Origin: Halocaridina rubra
Taxonomy: Eukaryota; Arthropoda; Malacostraca; Decapoda; Atyidae
Reading direction: 5' to 3'
Assembly (NCBI GenBank): GCA_037179515.1
Contig: JAXCGZ010001894.1
Coordinates: forward strand, 1-64,000
Length of the DNA stretch: 64,000 bases
Shown: positions 33,663-49,000 of the stretch, piece after piece
Position numbering within the stretch: the first letter of the stretch is position 1
How the letters are laid out: every line of letters begins with the position of its first letter
Made by a program: the position numbers and the translations under genes
Notes under the pieces: model-generated
Database searches by the model: none
What the model saw: the letters and a program-made list of their open reading frames with translations, nothing else
What the model was told of the DNA's origin: nothing

Positions 33663-34755
33663 CAGATATAAGTAATAAGGTTAGATTCCTATTAACCTTC
33701 TATGGTGTAGTTGGTAGCGCCTTGACTTAGTAATTAGAAGTCCTAGGTTCGAGTCTCGGTCGGGGTAAAATATTATTCATGTTTTCACATATGTAATGTG
33801 GTTATTTGCTTACTGTAAAACCCAAATGAGATTGGGAATTGAATTAAATGCGAAAATGAAGCCATTAGTGAGGTTGGGGAATTAGTAATATGAAAATAGT
33901 GACATTCAGATAGAATGCGTTCATTCCTAAGTATAGCAGATATATGCTAAAAGGTTGATTTCCATTTAAACGTCTGTGGTGTAGTTGGTAGCGCATTGAC
34001 TTAGTACTTAGAAGTCCTAGGTTCGAGTCCCTGTTGGGGTAAAAAATGATTCATGTTTTCACATATGTAATATGCTTATTTGGTTATTCTAAATCCCGAA
34101 TGAGATTGGGAATTGAATTAAAGGCGAAAATGAAGGCACGAATGAGGTTGGGGAATCTGTAATATGAACATAGTGGCATTCAGATAGAATGCGTTCATTC
34201 CTAAGTATAGCAGATATAAGCTATAAGGTTGGATTCCTTTTAACCTTCTGTGGTGTAGTTGGTAGCACCTTGACTTAGTAATTATAAGTCCTAGGTTCGA
34301 GTCCCAGTCGGGGTAAAAAATTATTTATATTTTCACATATGTATTGTGCTTATTTGGTTATTGTAAAGCCCGAATGAGATTGGGAATTGAATTAAATGCG
34401 AAAATGAAGCCACGAGTGAGGTTGGGGAATCTGTAATATGAACATAGTGGCATTCAGATAGAATGCGTTCATTCCTAAGTATAGCAGATATAAGCTATAA
34501 GGTTGGATTCCTGTTAACCTTTTGTGGTGTAGTTGGTAGCGCCTTAACTTAGTAATTTTAAGTCCTAGGTTCAAGTCCCGGTCGGGGTAAAAAATGATTC
34601 ATGTTTTCACATAAGTAATGTGCTTATTTGGTCATTGTAAAGCCTGAATGAGATTGGGAATTAAATTAAATGCGAAAATGAAGCCATGAATGAGGTTGAG
34701 AAATCTGTAATATGAACATAGCAGCATTCAGATAGAATGCATTCATTCCTAAGTA
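33663..34755. repeat. Satellite array, block 4 and right edge
   Basis: About four monomers continuing the interrupted type 5, then types 6, 7, an 8-like and a final partial monomer. These edge monomers are less typical (for example taattttaagtcc). The array stops at aagta, inside a monomer, where a different repeat begins. Confidence 0.92.
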
Positions 34756-37161
<2,406 letters not shown>

Positions 37162-37523
37162 GTGATTACCTAATTGTGTTTACGGGAAAGAGCCCAAAGC
37201 TCGTATCTCCCCGTCTCCTCATCGGTTCCATTTTATACTTAGTGATACTTATCATACCTGTCCTTAAAACTATGGATTGAGATAGCATTAACTACCTCCT
37301 CGCTTAGCCAATTCCAATTATCAAATACTCTTACACTGAAAAAGTATTTCCTTACATCCTGCAAAGAAGTTTTCTTACCAAGCTTCAAACTATGACCTCT
37401 ACTTCTAGAGCCAGCCATATCAAAATATCGATCCCTATTCACTCTATCATAACCATGAAGGAATTTAAAGACTGTCACCATATCCCCCTCAATCTTCTAG
37501 CTTCGAGTGATGGTAAGCCTAAT
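37162..37523 (-). mobile_element. CR1-type LINE 3' end fragment
   Basis: 5'-truncated copy of the same CR1-type LINE, starting at its 3' tail (gtgattacctaattgtg). It encodes the last 80 or so residues of ORF2 (MVTVFKFLHGYDRV to SIHSFKDRYDKYH) before similarity stops near aagcctaat. It is an independent dead-on-arrival insertion. Confidence 0.9.
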
Positions 37524-37920
37524 GTGGCACCTCTCATTCATTTATATGTTGTCATCTTGCAGTGGCACTGCTGCCTAGAGAAACCAAACCTGAGCTAACA
37601 TCGGAGATATAATTTTATTTTTATTGGCAGTTTTCAGTGTCACTATCATCCCCATTATGAGGGTGAACACAGACAGGTTGCAAATGGGGAATCAAGGTTG
37701 GAGGCCCTTCCAATATTAAGCTATTTTTGGGGCTAGATACTTTGACTTAGCAACTTTGATACCGGCTTCATAGCAAGTTTCCCTGGAAGTTTAGCGACCT
37801 TTGTTAGTCTTGTAGCAAGTTTCCCTGGAAGTTTGGCAACTTTGGTAAGATTCATAGCAAGCTTACCTGGAAATTTAGCGACTTTGGCTTAGAATTGGCA
37901 ACGTTGCACACGCGCTCTGG
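37524..37920. other. Non-coding interval with a 42-bp triplicate
   Basis: No gene seen. 37771-37896 is three copies of a 42-bp unit (tagcaagtttccctggaagt, then ttagcgactttg-like) starting at 37771, 37813 and 37855, immediately upstream of the TATA-box-like motif. Confidence 0.8.
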
Positions 37921-37930
37921 TATAAAAAGG
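37921..37930 (+). promoter_or_regulatory. TATA-box-like motif upstream of the I-type LINE
   Basis: tataaaaagg followed after about 20 bp by tggaacatcaag, an arrangement resembling an arthropod pol II core promoter. It sits just downstream of the 42-bp triplicate and upstream of the LINE 5' UTR. Whether it belongs to the LINE, to another insertion or to the host is not resolved. Confidence 0.45.
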
Positions 37931-38121
37931 CGGTGTCGGCTGGAACATCAAGAATCTGAATTCCAGATCAAAACTTAGCACGAGGGTCTGCCCTCTCATT
38001 TTTATCTCTTACTTTATTTAATTTTCATGCTTTTCCCTCCAATTCCCCTATATACTTAATCCCACCCTCTTTTTTCCCCTCCTATCCTATCCCATCCTAA
38101 AAAAAAAAAAAAAAAAAAAAA

Positions 38122-38859
38122 TTGAGTTTAGTCCAGCTCCAGCTCCAGTAGCGGTTGGACCTCTCCTCTCTCACTCTGCCAGCAGCCAATAGTAGAAGCC
38201 GACTCCACCCAGCAGCTAAAGCCGACTCTGCCCAGCAGATTAGCTCCCCACAACAGTCTGATTCCAGCTCCAGTAGTGATAGGACCTGCCTAAGCATCTC
38301 TGTCCTCTTTTCCTCCTCTCTTACGAGAACCAGAAAAAGAAGCAAAGCTTGTTTTTATTTTGTTTTGTGTTCCCGTTTTTGTTTTTAGGGAAAACAAGTG
38401 ACTGTGTCATATACCCCAAATATTTTTGCCTGCTCTTCTCTCTCTTTTATAAGAGTTGGGAAGAAAAGGGAAATAGAAAGTGTTCAGGTTTCTAATTTGT
38501 TTTTATATCTTTTGTGATAGGTAGTTGAAGCCTCTTCCTACCAGTGAAGTGAATTTCTCCTCCTCCACTTCATCCCTGATCTGAGGTGGAAGTTTCTACA
38601 AGGAAAAATAACCTAAGTATCTCTGTTTTCTTTTCTTCCTCTTTCACGAGAGCCAAAGAGAGAAACAGAAAGATTGCCTTGTTTTGTTGTTGTTGTTTTG
38701 TGCTCTTGTGTTGTTTTGTTTAATTGAACACATATTATTGTGTGTTCCATAATTCTATAGAAAGTGTTCAAATTTCAACCTTGCATTTATTCTGTTTGCT
38801 TTTCCCTCTCTTTAGAGAGCTGGGAAGAGATATATAAAAAAAAAACACGTGGTGCTGAG
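38122..38859 (+). other. I-type LINE 5' UTR with repeated stem-loop blocks
   Basis: Pyrimidine-rich leader with no gene. A block of the form ctctc-loop-gagag followed by (t)tgggaaga recurs near 38442 (ctctcttttataagagttgg), 38807 (ccctctctttagagagctgg) and, past the gypsy insertion, 53402 (cccctctcccacgagagttg). Related acgaga blocks lie near 38305 and 38630. The last five bases, ctgag (38855-38859), are the left TSD of gypsy copy 2; the right one is 53378-53382. Confidence 0.65.
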
Positions 38860-39914
38860 TGTTGGGGTTTAGGATTCTAGAGTGTTGTTAAGATTCTGTT
38901 TTACTAAGGGGACTCAAAGTACCGAGCTCGGTTATGAGCTCACAAACAGACAGGACAGATATTTGTACTTGAACACCCCATCTCTATTACCATTAGTCGG
39001 TTAAATGAAACTCAGAATTCAACTTTCTTTTAATTTTGGAAATGCAATGACATTAAAAGAGTTGAATTAAATTTCTCAAATTAAATTTTATGAAATGCTG
39101 CGTCGAATCCCGGAGGTGGTGAGCATGATTTCGTTTCCCGGCACCACAGACGTATGCCAAGACTTTGGCCTCAACTCGATGATTACCTCTGTCACACAGG
39201 CAGAGAAGCTGCCGTCCAGTTCTGCCTTGAAGGAAATTTAGAAGAGTTGCCAGAGGTGAAGCCATCACATCACATTACCTAATTTTTTGTGTAAACTGGG
39301 GAAAGCTCTTAAGCCGTTTACCTGATCCTGTGGTTCCATATATTGTTAAAATCAGTATCCTTCCCATTTATATTAACTTGTTAGTTAGTTTGATACACGA
39401 AATAATTGAATAAGTAAAAAAAAAAAAATATCCACCTGTCAACAGTACTGAGTTAAGTTGCCAAGTAGTACAGCTGTCTTATTTTCTCCATTTTTTTTTT
39501 TTGCTTTTCTTTTAGCTTTCTCTTTTACTATTTTGCTTTTATTTTGTATATATATTGAGTTAAATGTAAAGTCTAATCTTGTGATAACATACCTTGGTTA
39601 GCAAGTGAGTTTATCAGTTAGGAAGAATATATAGCAGAAACAGGTGGGTGCCACCTCAGACACAGGTTCAAATTTTTCCTTCAGGTTTGACTTTTGTTTT
39701 GTTGCATTTTTTTCTTTTTTTTTTGTCCTTAAATTACCATGGTCAAGTTTTTAAGTTAAGATGTGTGTTACCAGAAAAGAGATAAACTGAGTCACTAAAT
39801 AGCACTTATATGGAGATATAAAAATTCGGTGTGAAGCTTAATTAAAAGTTTTTCTCTTTTTTTTTTCCTCTTTCTCGTCTTCTTTCTATATTCTGTGAGA
39901 GGGAGAACATAAAA

Positions 39915-40995
39915 ATGACGCCATCTCTGTCCCAAACCTCTCCCATCCATGGGTCGGTAGGAGGGGTAGCCATCAGGAGACTCAAACAGAAAATCAAGAA
40001 TTTAGAGGAAATGGTTATAAGCCTTGATGATAAAATTCAGAATATGGCTGGAGAAATGAAAGAGAATGAAACACTCAGAGAGCAAATAAGATCTTTGGAG
40101 GAAGCAAATAAAGCACAAGGGCAGGAGAGAAAGGAACTAGAAAAAAGAATAAAGAAGCTGGAAGGGGAAAAGAGTCAACTAGAATCTAGACTTTCTAAAC
40201 AAGAAGATAAAAACCAACAGCTGAATGACAACCTAAAGGAATTAGATGTTAGTTCACTGCTCTCTTCTGAGAGAGACGAGATTGCTGCTTGGAATGTCCA
40301 GATTAAGGAAAACATTGAACACTTCAGAAAAGAGTTCCAGGAGCTGAATATGGAAAATGATGCCATGAAAACTTCCTTTGCTGATGCACTAAAGGGGAAT
40401 GTGGCAGTAAAAGAGGCTGTAAAGGTGGTGGAACTGGAAAACATACAAACAGTTGACTATAAAGAAACAGTAATCGAAAAAATGAAAGACGTTGTGATGG
40501 AAAGGGCAAACCCACTCATCAGACAGGCACTTGATAAGGAGAAGACAGTGGTAATCTCAGGCATAAGCGAGTCCCAGGAGCCAACATGGCAGGGGAGACT
40601 TGAAGAAAATAAAGCTAGAGTTGTAGACCTGATAAGAAAGCTTGGAGTAGTATGTGGTCCTGAGGATATTGTAAACATACACCAACTAGGTAAATATTCG
40701 AGGGAAGGAAAGCCGAGACCAACAAAAGTAACCTTTGAGAGAGGGGAAACATGTAGGGAAATATTGTTGAGAAAAAAAAAGTCTAAAAAACCTTCAAGAA
40801 TTCAAAGAAGTGTTCATTAGACAATACAGAACACAGGAAGAGATGGGAAAGATCAAAAACTTGTTGCAAGAGGCAAGAAGGTTAAATGATGAAAGAAATG
40901 AAGAAGAGAAGAAAAATTTTCATTACAGAGTTCTTCCAGACAAAGGGGAGATAAAGAAGATAATGACAGAAGATCAGGGGATGGGGCCTCATTAA
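39915..40995 (+). pseudogene. CR1-type LINE ORF1, coiled-coil protein, frameshifted
   Basis: The first 285 or so codons run from the ATG at 39915. Residues about 20-110 are a long charged heptad-like helix (coiled coil), followed by a domain with VVISGISESQEPTWQGRLEE and RPTKVTFERGE that resembles LINE ORF1 RNA-binding regions. At an A run near 40770-40790 the frame shifts. The other frame continues sensibly (FIRQYRTQEEMGKIKNLLQ) to a stop at 40995. ORF1 would act as an RNA-binding chaperone in the retrotransposition particle. Confidence 0.8.
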
Positions 40996-40997
40996 GA

Positions 40998-43819
40998 TTG
41001 TTATACACAAATGCTGATGGATTAGCTGGTAAGGCAGTAGAATTAAAAGATAGGATTCACAACAGTAAGGCAGATATAGTAGCAATTACAGAGACTAAGT
41101 TGAGTGAGGACATAAACAGAGTCACAGTTTTTCCTAAGGGCTTCAGAATACTAAGGGTTGAAAGATCTGAGAGGACTGGTGGAGGGATAGCACTGCTCAT
41201 AAGTGAAAGGATTCAAGTCGAAGAAATAAACTTGGCTATAGAAAGTGAGTTCAAGGAATTTCTTGTTGCTCGCATAAATACTGGGTCAGAGAGCATTATA
41301 ATAACTGTTGTATACAACCCACCAAGGAACCAAAATAGGCTTGAAGTTTATGAGGAAAGTCATATAGGTACTATTGAAGTCATAAACTCAGTTGTTAACA
41401 TGGCACGGGAAAAAAAATGTAGGATTTTGATTATGGGAGACTTTAATCATAAAGAGATAGATTGGATAAATCTTGACCCACACAGTGGTGAGGACTCATT
41501 CGGGGCAATATTCCTAGATTGCGTACAAGGAAATTTCCTACACCAACATGTAATGGAACCAACAAGGGCCAGGGGTGGGGATGAGCCATCACTACTTGAT
41601 CTAGTGTTCACAGATAATGTGTTGGATATTGAAAAAATTGAGTATGAACCACCAATTGGAAAGAGTGACCACTGTGTGTTGTTGATGGAGTATATCATTG
41701 AAGATATTCTTCCTGAGAGTAGAGGCACTGAGGACATGAGGAGGAACTATCGTAAAGGAGATTACATCAAAATGAATGAGCTTTTTGCAGTTATTGACTG
41801 GAGAACCTTATTTTACAACAAATCTGTATAAGAAATGTATGACATCTTTTGTGAGAAATATGGGAAGATAGTAGATTGCTGCATACCTGTCACCAAAGTA
41901 GGTGTAACTCATGCCAGAGAGAAATGGTTCGATAATGGGTGTAAAAGAGCTAAGGAGTGGAGAGACAAATGCTGGAAAAGGTATAGGAGGAGAAAAAACA
42001 TAAATGCCTGGCAAACCTACAAAAGAGCAAGAAATGACTACCTAAGTAAAAGGAGAGAGGCAGAGAGAGACTATGAGAGGGACATCACCAGGAAGGCTAA
42101 AGAAAATCCCAAGCTTTTCCACAGCTTTATCAGAGGAAATTGAAGGTAAAAGAACAGGTTTTAAGGCTAAAGAGAGCGGATGGAAGCATCACTGAGACGG
42201 ATGAAGAGATCTGCAAAGAATTGAACAAGGAGTTTCAGTCAGTATTTACAGTAGAAAATACCCCACCCCCTCAGATTGCAGTGATAGAAGCTCAAGGGCC
42301 GGTATTAGAGAACATCAACCTTACAGCCACAGAGGTATGCAAAGCGCTGATGGATTTAGATGTTCATAAAGCTATAGGTCCTGATGACATATCCCCTCAT
42401 GTGCTTAAAAAATGCGCAAACACAATATCAGTGGCACTAAGTATCATATTTAAGGAGTCACTGGAGTCGGGGGAGATTCTAAGATGCTGGAAACAAGCAA
42501 ATGTGATACCTATCTTCAAAAAGGGAAGGAGGGATACGGCTCTGAACTATAGACCAGTTTCCTTGACCAGCATAGTTTGCAAAGTTATGGAGAAACTACT
42601 AAGGAAACATATCTCTCTTCACTTGGAATCCTTCAACTTTTTGTCAGTGAGGCAACATGGCTTCAGAGAAGGTAGATCAACAGTAACAAACTTATTAGAA
42701 TTTTATGATGAGGTAAGCCAAATCTTACAGGAAAGAGAGGGCTGGGCAGATTGCATATTCCTAGACTTCCAGAAAGCGTTTGACACTGTTCCACATGGGA
42801 GACTTATTAGGAAGCTGCAATCAATGAGTAGAATAGGTGGAAATGTTTTGGAATGGATAAAAACTTACTTAGAAGGAAGGGAACAGAGGGTTAGAGTAAG
42901 ACACTCAGTGTCTGAATGGAGAAGAGTTAGTAGTGGAGTTCCAGAGGGTTCAGTTTTAGGACCACTTTTGTTCCTTGTATATGTAAATGACCTACCAGAG
43001 TCTGTAAATTCATTCATGAATATGTTTGCAGATGATGCAAAGATTGTGAAAAAAGTAAAAAACGAGAAGAATGGTAGAGAACTTCAGGAGGATCTAAATA
43101 ATCTGCATGAGTGGTCAGAAAAGTGGCTAATGAAATTCAATACTTCAAAATGTAAGGTAATGAGAATGGGTACAAGTGCAAGAAGGCCCAAGCTTGACTA
43201 CTCGGTGGCTGGAGTACAACTTCAAGAGACAGAAAATGAGAGAGATCTAGGAGTAAACATACTGGCAGATTTGTCTCCAGAAATACATATAAATGGCATA
43301 GTAAGGGCAGCATATGCATTCTTATCAAATGTAAGGGTAGCCTTCAGGCACATGGACAAGGAAATGTTAAGAAATATTTATGTAACCTATGTGAGGCCAA
43401 AACTCGAATATGCAGCCCCCTTTTGGAATCCGCACTTGAAAAAGCACATAGCTAAGCTTGAAAAAGTTCAAAGACATGCCACGAAACTGGTGCCAGAAAT
43501 ACGCAATCTCAGTTATGATGAGAGGCTGAGGGAATTAGACTTACCATCACTGGAAGCTAGAAGAGTGAGGGGGGATATGGTGACAGTCTTTAAACTCCTT
43601 CATGGTTATGATAGAGTGGATAGGGATCGATATTTTGATATGGCAGGCTCTAGAACTAGAGGTCATAGTTTGAAGCTTGGTAAGAAAACTTCTTTGCAGG
43701 ATGTAAGGAAATACTTTTTCAGTGTAAGAGTAGTTGATAATTGGAATTGGCTAAGCGAGGAGGTAGTTAATGCTATCTCAATCCATAGTTTTAAGGACAG
43801 GTATGATAAGTATCACTAA
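40998..43819 (+). pseudogene. CR1-type LINE ORF2: endonuclease and reverse transcriptase, broken
   Basis: The endonuclease region (40998-41831) has ITETKLSED, MGDFNHKEIDW and GKSDHCVLL, the APE-type catalytic landmarks. A TAA at 41829-41831 interrupts the frame, which continues to 42143. A frameshift near 42140 leads to the RT (42140-43819) with NYRPVSLTSIVCKVMEKLL, FLDFQKAFDTVPH and active site MFADDAKI, ending SFKDRYDKYH. The RT motif reads GVPEGS where the other copies in this window have GVPQGS, a likely disabling change. There is no ATG at 40998; the frame extends upstream and overlaps the end of ORF1, so translation probably relied on overlap. Confidence 0.88.
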
Positions 43820-45447
43820 GTATAAAATGGAACCGATGAGGAGACGGGAAGATACGAGCTTTGGGCTCTTTCCCGTAAACACAATTAGGTAATCACAGGA
43901 CACTGCAATTTCAGAAACAGAAATGACACACTGTTTATAATGGGAAACTGAAAGCATGAGCACACCTATAATGAGTTTCCAATGTCATTTTACTGGATGA
44001 AAATATATTGGTTATTCACAGCTAACCAGAAATATTTATGCTACCATAATAGCATACAAAACCATTAATTCTTTACTGGTTTTAAAGAAAACAATATATT
44101 CACAATAAATGAAGAATAAGCAAGACAAATACAGTACTGTATGTATTCCTTAAATTGTGTGTAACCACAAAAGTTGCAATGCTTATTACTGATTAACAAT
44201 TAATATGGTAAAACACTCTATTTAGGATAAAGGAAGAATCTACGAGATAAGTACAGTATTCATTCACTTTTGGTTATCAAGAACTGTTTGCAATGAAAAA
44301 AAGGGTGCAAAACCACCTTTTGAGGTATTTGCAACTTATAACTCAAAACACTTTATCCCCAACATATGAAGAATTAGCAAGATAAATACAGTATGCATTC
44401 ATTAAATTGTGGTTAACAGGAAATATTTGCAAAGCCAACAGGGTAAAACTACTTTTTAATTATTTGCAATTTGTATAGCAAATAGCTTTATTGACGAGTT
44501 TTTGACGTAAAACACTTTATTTACGATGATAGAAAGAGGTGAAATGAAATTAGAATTTATTAGGAAAAGAGATAGATTTTTACGGGCTCATAACCAGTCT
44601 TCAGAGGATGAGATTTTCGTTTATCACAGTCAATGAAAAGAAACTTCTTAGCAATGTATATCCGCTGTAATTTCCAGATTAAGGAATTAACTTTGGCATG
44701 TGAGATTCCAGTTTGGTAATCTACAAAATTTCGTGTGTATGGGAATGGAATCTGAGAATAAAAATCCATAAGATTTAGCCAGTAACGAATGTAACTAATT
44801 CTCGAAAATAAACCAATTTGCTTGACCCACGAGCTTTACCATACACTATCCCTCACCTTGTTTTGCTAGATGAATTCCTGTGAAGATGCCACATAAATAA
44901 GGTTTGAAATAAACTTAGACTGCTCAGGCGAGATGTTGCCTCTTCGAAGATTGAGCGCCAAAGGAGGGCGTCTCATTGTCCCTCCTGGTGAGTTCATCTG
45001 TAGGATACATTTTCTAGAGCAGTAACTGGCTCTGATATAATTTAAGGACTATTTTAGTGGTGGTCCCTGGCAGGCATTTATAGCAGAGATGCAAGGGAGA
45101 GACAGTATTTTTAGGTGCAACAAGTGGAAGCAAATAAAATAAAACGAGAATAATAATGAAAAGTTAGGTTACTGGTAAACAATCTCCAGAATGTTCTTGG
45201 CTCGTAGCAGACGGAAAATAGGAGCAGCCTTTATATCGGGGCTATACTTCTACACGTACAAGAAGAGTAAATAAGGTATATTTAAAATTAGCTATAAGCT
45301 AAAATATAAATTGCAAATAATCATAATCTGCAAAAGTCAAGAAGTGGGAATTAATTTTTTTAGTTAGAAAATATCAGTCAAGTTACTAAATTAATTAATA
45401 AGGCATCTAACAGCCTTTGGTTACTTTGAGCGAAACACTCTGTCACA

Positions 45448-46085
45448 AAGGCCCTTTCTAGAGAATATTGATTTAGCAAAATTCTACTACAGGAGGCGAA
45501 AAAAGAACAGAGGAAGTTACGGTGACTTCAGTGTTATTATGAGGGATGAGATATCCTTCTCATGGAAAAGAACAAATGAACAATAAGAATGGGATCCACC
45601 ACTGGAACATATCATACTATTAGGAAAAGTGAACAAGTCTTGTAAACAAAACATTAAATGACATGCAAAACATAAAAGAAATGTGATCAAATTCAAATTT
45701 CAAGAAAATTAAATCACAATTAGATTTAAGTGAATATCAATATTTAAGTTTATGAATGCTTCACATGCAAGAAGGCAATAATATAATATACAAAAAAAAA
45801 TACAGTATACGCAAATGTAAAATTTGAACCACGTCGTCATTAACATTGGCGACTGGATTTAAAACAGTTTCAGCTATTCAACACTAAACTAAAACATTTC
45901 CGCCATGTTCTGGCTTTCAGAGTCCCACAAAGGGAAATATAAATCTACAATCAAAAAATTATTCTTCATCTTTTTCGTCTTCCATTAGGAATAACGTTTG
46001 TACGCTAAAATAAACAAGTACAGTACAGTATTAAAGACATAAAAGATAAACATAAAAAATATACAACACATTAGAGAAGTCATCT
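45448..46085 (-). other. Gypsy copy 2 3' untranslated region
   Basis: AT-rich, matches 31107-31742 of copy 1 in reverse orientation. It has no ORF or env and ends with the same purine-rich stretch before the LTR. Confidence 0.7.
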
Positions 46086-49000
46086 TTACCGACTAGTCAA
46101 ATTTAGGCTAACAGCACTAGCTTCCTCATATGAGGGTAACGACCGTCGACTTAGTAGATCAACAAGGTCATTGTCCTTGCCATGAACATGTTGGGCAGTG
46201 AATTTGAAAAGATTCAGGTAAAGTGCCCACCTTTTCAGGCGAGGATTTAGCTTGTCTGCAGTCTGTAAATATAGGAGAGGTCGGTGGTCGGTTCTCAGTG
46301 TAAAATGTTGGCCATATAGATGGACTTCAAATATCTTTATGGCCCAATATGCAGCTAGAGCTTCCTTCTCCACGGTGGAGAAATTTCGCTCTGCAGGGCG
46401 AAGCCTGCGGCTTGCATATCACACTGGAGCTACTTCTGCTGAGTTGTCTGATTGGGCTTGCAAGAGCACGGCACCCAGGCCTTCGTCTGAGGCGTCGGTC
46501 TGCAAGATAAATGGAAAATCAGGGTTTACCAGTTGTAATACTGGCTCACCCGCCAATGCTTCTCGGAGCTTGAAAAATGCTCTCTCCGCTTCATCTGTCC
46601 ATTGGACAGGGGAGGATTTACTTTGCTTCGAGGAGGTCATTTGCTGCAAAGGGGCAGCGATAGTATTAAAGTGTGGAATGAACCGTTGGTAGTGGCCGAC
46701 ACTACCCAGGAATGATCTCAGTTGAGTGACAGTGGCAGGTTTCTCCATATCCTTAATAGCTTGTACCCTGTCATGTAAAGGGGACATAACTCCTTCTCCA
46801 ACCACGTGGCCGAGATACTGCAATTGTGTGAAACCGATCTCACATTTGGAAGGCTTTAAATGAAGTCCATGCTGGTTCAGACGAGTGAGAACTCTGCGGA
46901 GGGTCTCGAGGTGTGATGACCAATCCTGAGAATGCACCAGGATGTCGTCTATAAAGCATGAAACATTGTCGAGATCCTGTAGTACTATCCTCATGAGTCT
47001 GCTGAAGCAGCCAGGGGCATTTACCATACCAAAAGGCATGACCCTGAACTAGTATAGACCATATCTTGTGGAAAAAGCTGTAAGAGGCTTGGTAGTCTCG
47101 CTCAATGGGACTTGCCAAAATCCACTGGCCAAATCCAACTTGGACAGGTAACGGGCTTGGGAAAGCAACGAGAAAATATGCTCGGCGTCAGCAATGGGCT
47201 CTCCATCAAAGATGGTACGGGAGTTAAGCTTACGACAGTCAAGGCAGAACCTGTGACTGCCATCTCGCTTACGCACTGCCAGTAACGGCGAACACCAAGG
47301 CGAAATGCTCTTTTCAACTATTCCGAGGCGGACCCAAGTGTCAAGATCTTCCTTCAGCCGTAAGGACAGCTGGTGGGGAAGACCATAGGAATGCCGAAAT
47401 GGCTCTGGGTCAGTCAATCTGACATGATGCTCAAGGGTAGTGGTAATGCCTGGGAGGTCGTTGAAGACGTTCTCATAGTCCTCTAATAGCTTGTTCAGCT
47501 GTTCCCGTTGACTCGGTTGCAGTCTGGAGTTAATAATGCAATTACTCACACTTTCTTTTCGGTGTGTGGGAATGGAAGGATCCTTACCATCATCAAAAGC
47601 TAAGCTTATGTCTTCAATTGCAAGGGCGGTGGCTGCGGCCAGAGGGGCTTCTTCAGAAAAACTCCACTCCCGTAAGTCTGTCTCCACTGCAAGGGTGGAG
47701 TATTCCAATATAGGAAGTAAGGGGTGGCTATAATGGAGCACCTGTGTTGCTGCAGCCTCGGAGGTTCCGTTGATGCTGGAGGCATCTATAGGGGTTGCTG
47801 GGAGCGCCAGTGCAGGATCCCTGTGGGCCTCCGGGTCCTCACAATAAAGCTTCAGCTGGTTAATGTGGTATTTCCGGTTATTGCCATCAACATTTAGCAC
47901 ATAATTGTCAGGGGTCACCCGGTGTACCACAGTGTATGGTCCTTTCCAGCGTAGCATTAGCTTGCGAGTATCTGTTGGAAGAAGTAACAGAGCTCGATCT
48001 CCGGGTGTCAGGGCACGACGCCGCGCACGCTTGTCAAAGAGGAGCTTGGCAGTCTGCTGGTGACCCTTAATGGCTAATTGTGCAGTTTTCCAAGCCTTTT
48101 TGAGGTGAGACAAAAACTTCAAAATATACTCATGAACGTCCCTATCGTCAACTTCGATGGTAGGTGAATCCCAACATTCTGCCAAGAATTCTACTGGGCC
48201 TCTGACCTTATGACCATAAATCAGCTCGAAAGGCAAGTATCCAGTAGTGTCGTGGGGCGTGTCTCTGAAGGAGAAAAGTGCAGCAGGGACGTACTTGTCC
48301 AACTGCCTAGGTGTATCTATCACTAGCTTGCGCAAACATCGCTTCAATGTCCCGTCATAGCGTTCGCATGCTCCATTTGATTGGGCATGATAGACACTCG
48401 TACGAATATGCTTCATTTCTAAAAGGTTACAGAAAGCCTCAAAGTGCCTACTTGTAAACTGACTTCCATTGTTAGAAGTGACCTGCTCAGGAAAGCCAAC
48501 CCTGGAGCAGATTTCAAATAGGGCATGAGCGACTGCTTCAGTTGTGATAGAAGACAGTGGCACTGCATCTGGGTACCTTGTTGCCAAGTCAACATATACC
48601 AGGGGGAGTTGTTTCTCCGTGGACGAAGCTGGATTAATAAGACCTAATATGTCAATAGCGACCTTGGAAAATGGCTCCATTGAGAGCTTAGTTATCCCCA
48701 TGGGAGCTTTCGGTACCAGTGCCGTTGAGGTGGATTGACAGACAGGGCAGGAGCCTACATATCTGTCTACCTCAGTGTACATGTTTGGCCATGCAAAAGC
48801 CTTCTGAAGGACGTGCCGAGTTTTTGCTTTGCCTCTGTGTCCACTCAGAGGTAAATGGTGTGCCACATACATAGCCTGGCGGCGCAACGAAGCGGGCACC
48901 ACCAACTGTTTAAAGGTGTGGCCATCTTTAGTCACATGCCTACGAAGTAATCCATCTTCAAGGACGTAAGTGATCTGGCCTCCTCCTCTCACAGTGAAGG

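Larger units (their letters stand above)
39206..43896 (+). mobile_element. CR1-type LINE, nearly full length (about 4.7 kb)
   Basis: Plus-strand LINE nested in the gypsy 3' LTR. It has a 0.7-kb 5' region (39206-39914, non-coding, with A and T runs), a coiled-coil ORF1, ORF2 with endonuclease and RT, and the 3' tail cccgtaaacacaattaggtaatcac. No target duplication is visible, with a few LTR bases lost instead. This is the reference copy for the 3' fragments at 19362-22330 and 37162-37523. It has one in-frame stop and two frameshifts. Confidence 0.9.
38860..45447 (-). repeat. Gypsy copy 2, 3' LTR, split by a LINE
   Basis: LTR sequence at 38860-39205 and 43897-45447 joins to match 51475-53377. 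About 6 bp (tagaat) of LTR sequence are missing at the LINE insertion point. Confidence 0.9.

Noticed and set aside
1..34755. CRISPR-like regular repeats
   Set aside because: Units of 273 bp are tandem without spacers and the DNA is eukaryotic.
38097..38388. Short ORFs next to the A run at 38100
   Set aside because: Low-complexity Ser/Pro or Leu-rich translations of a LINE leader on both strands.
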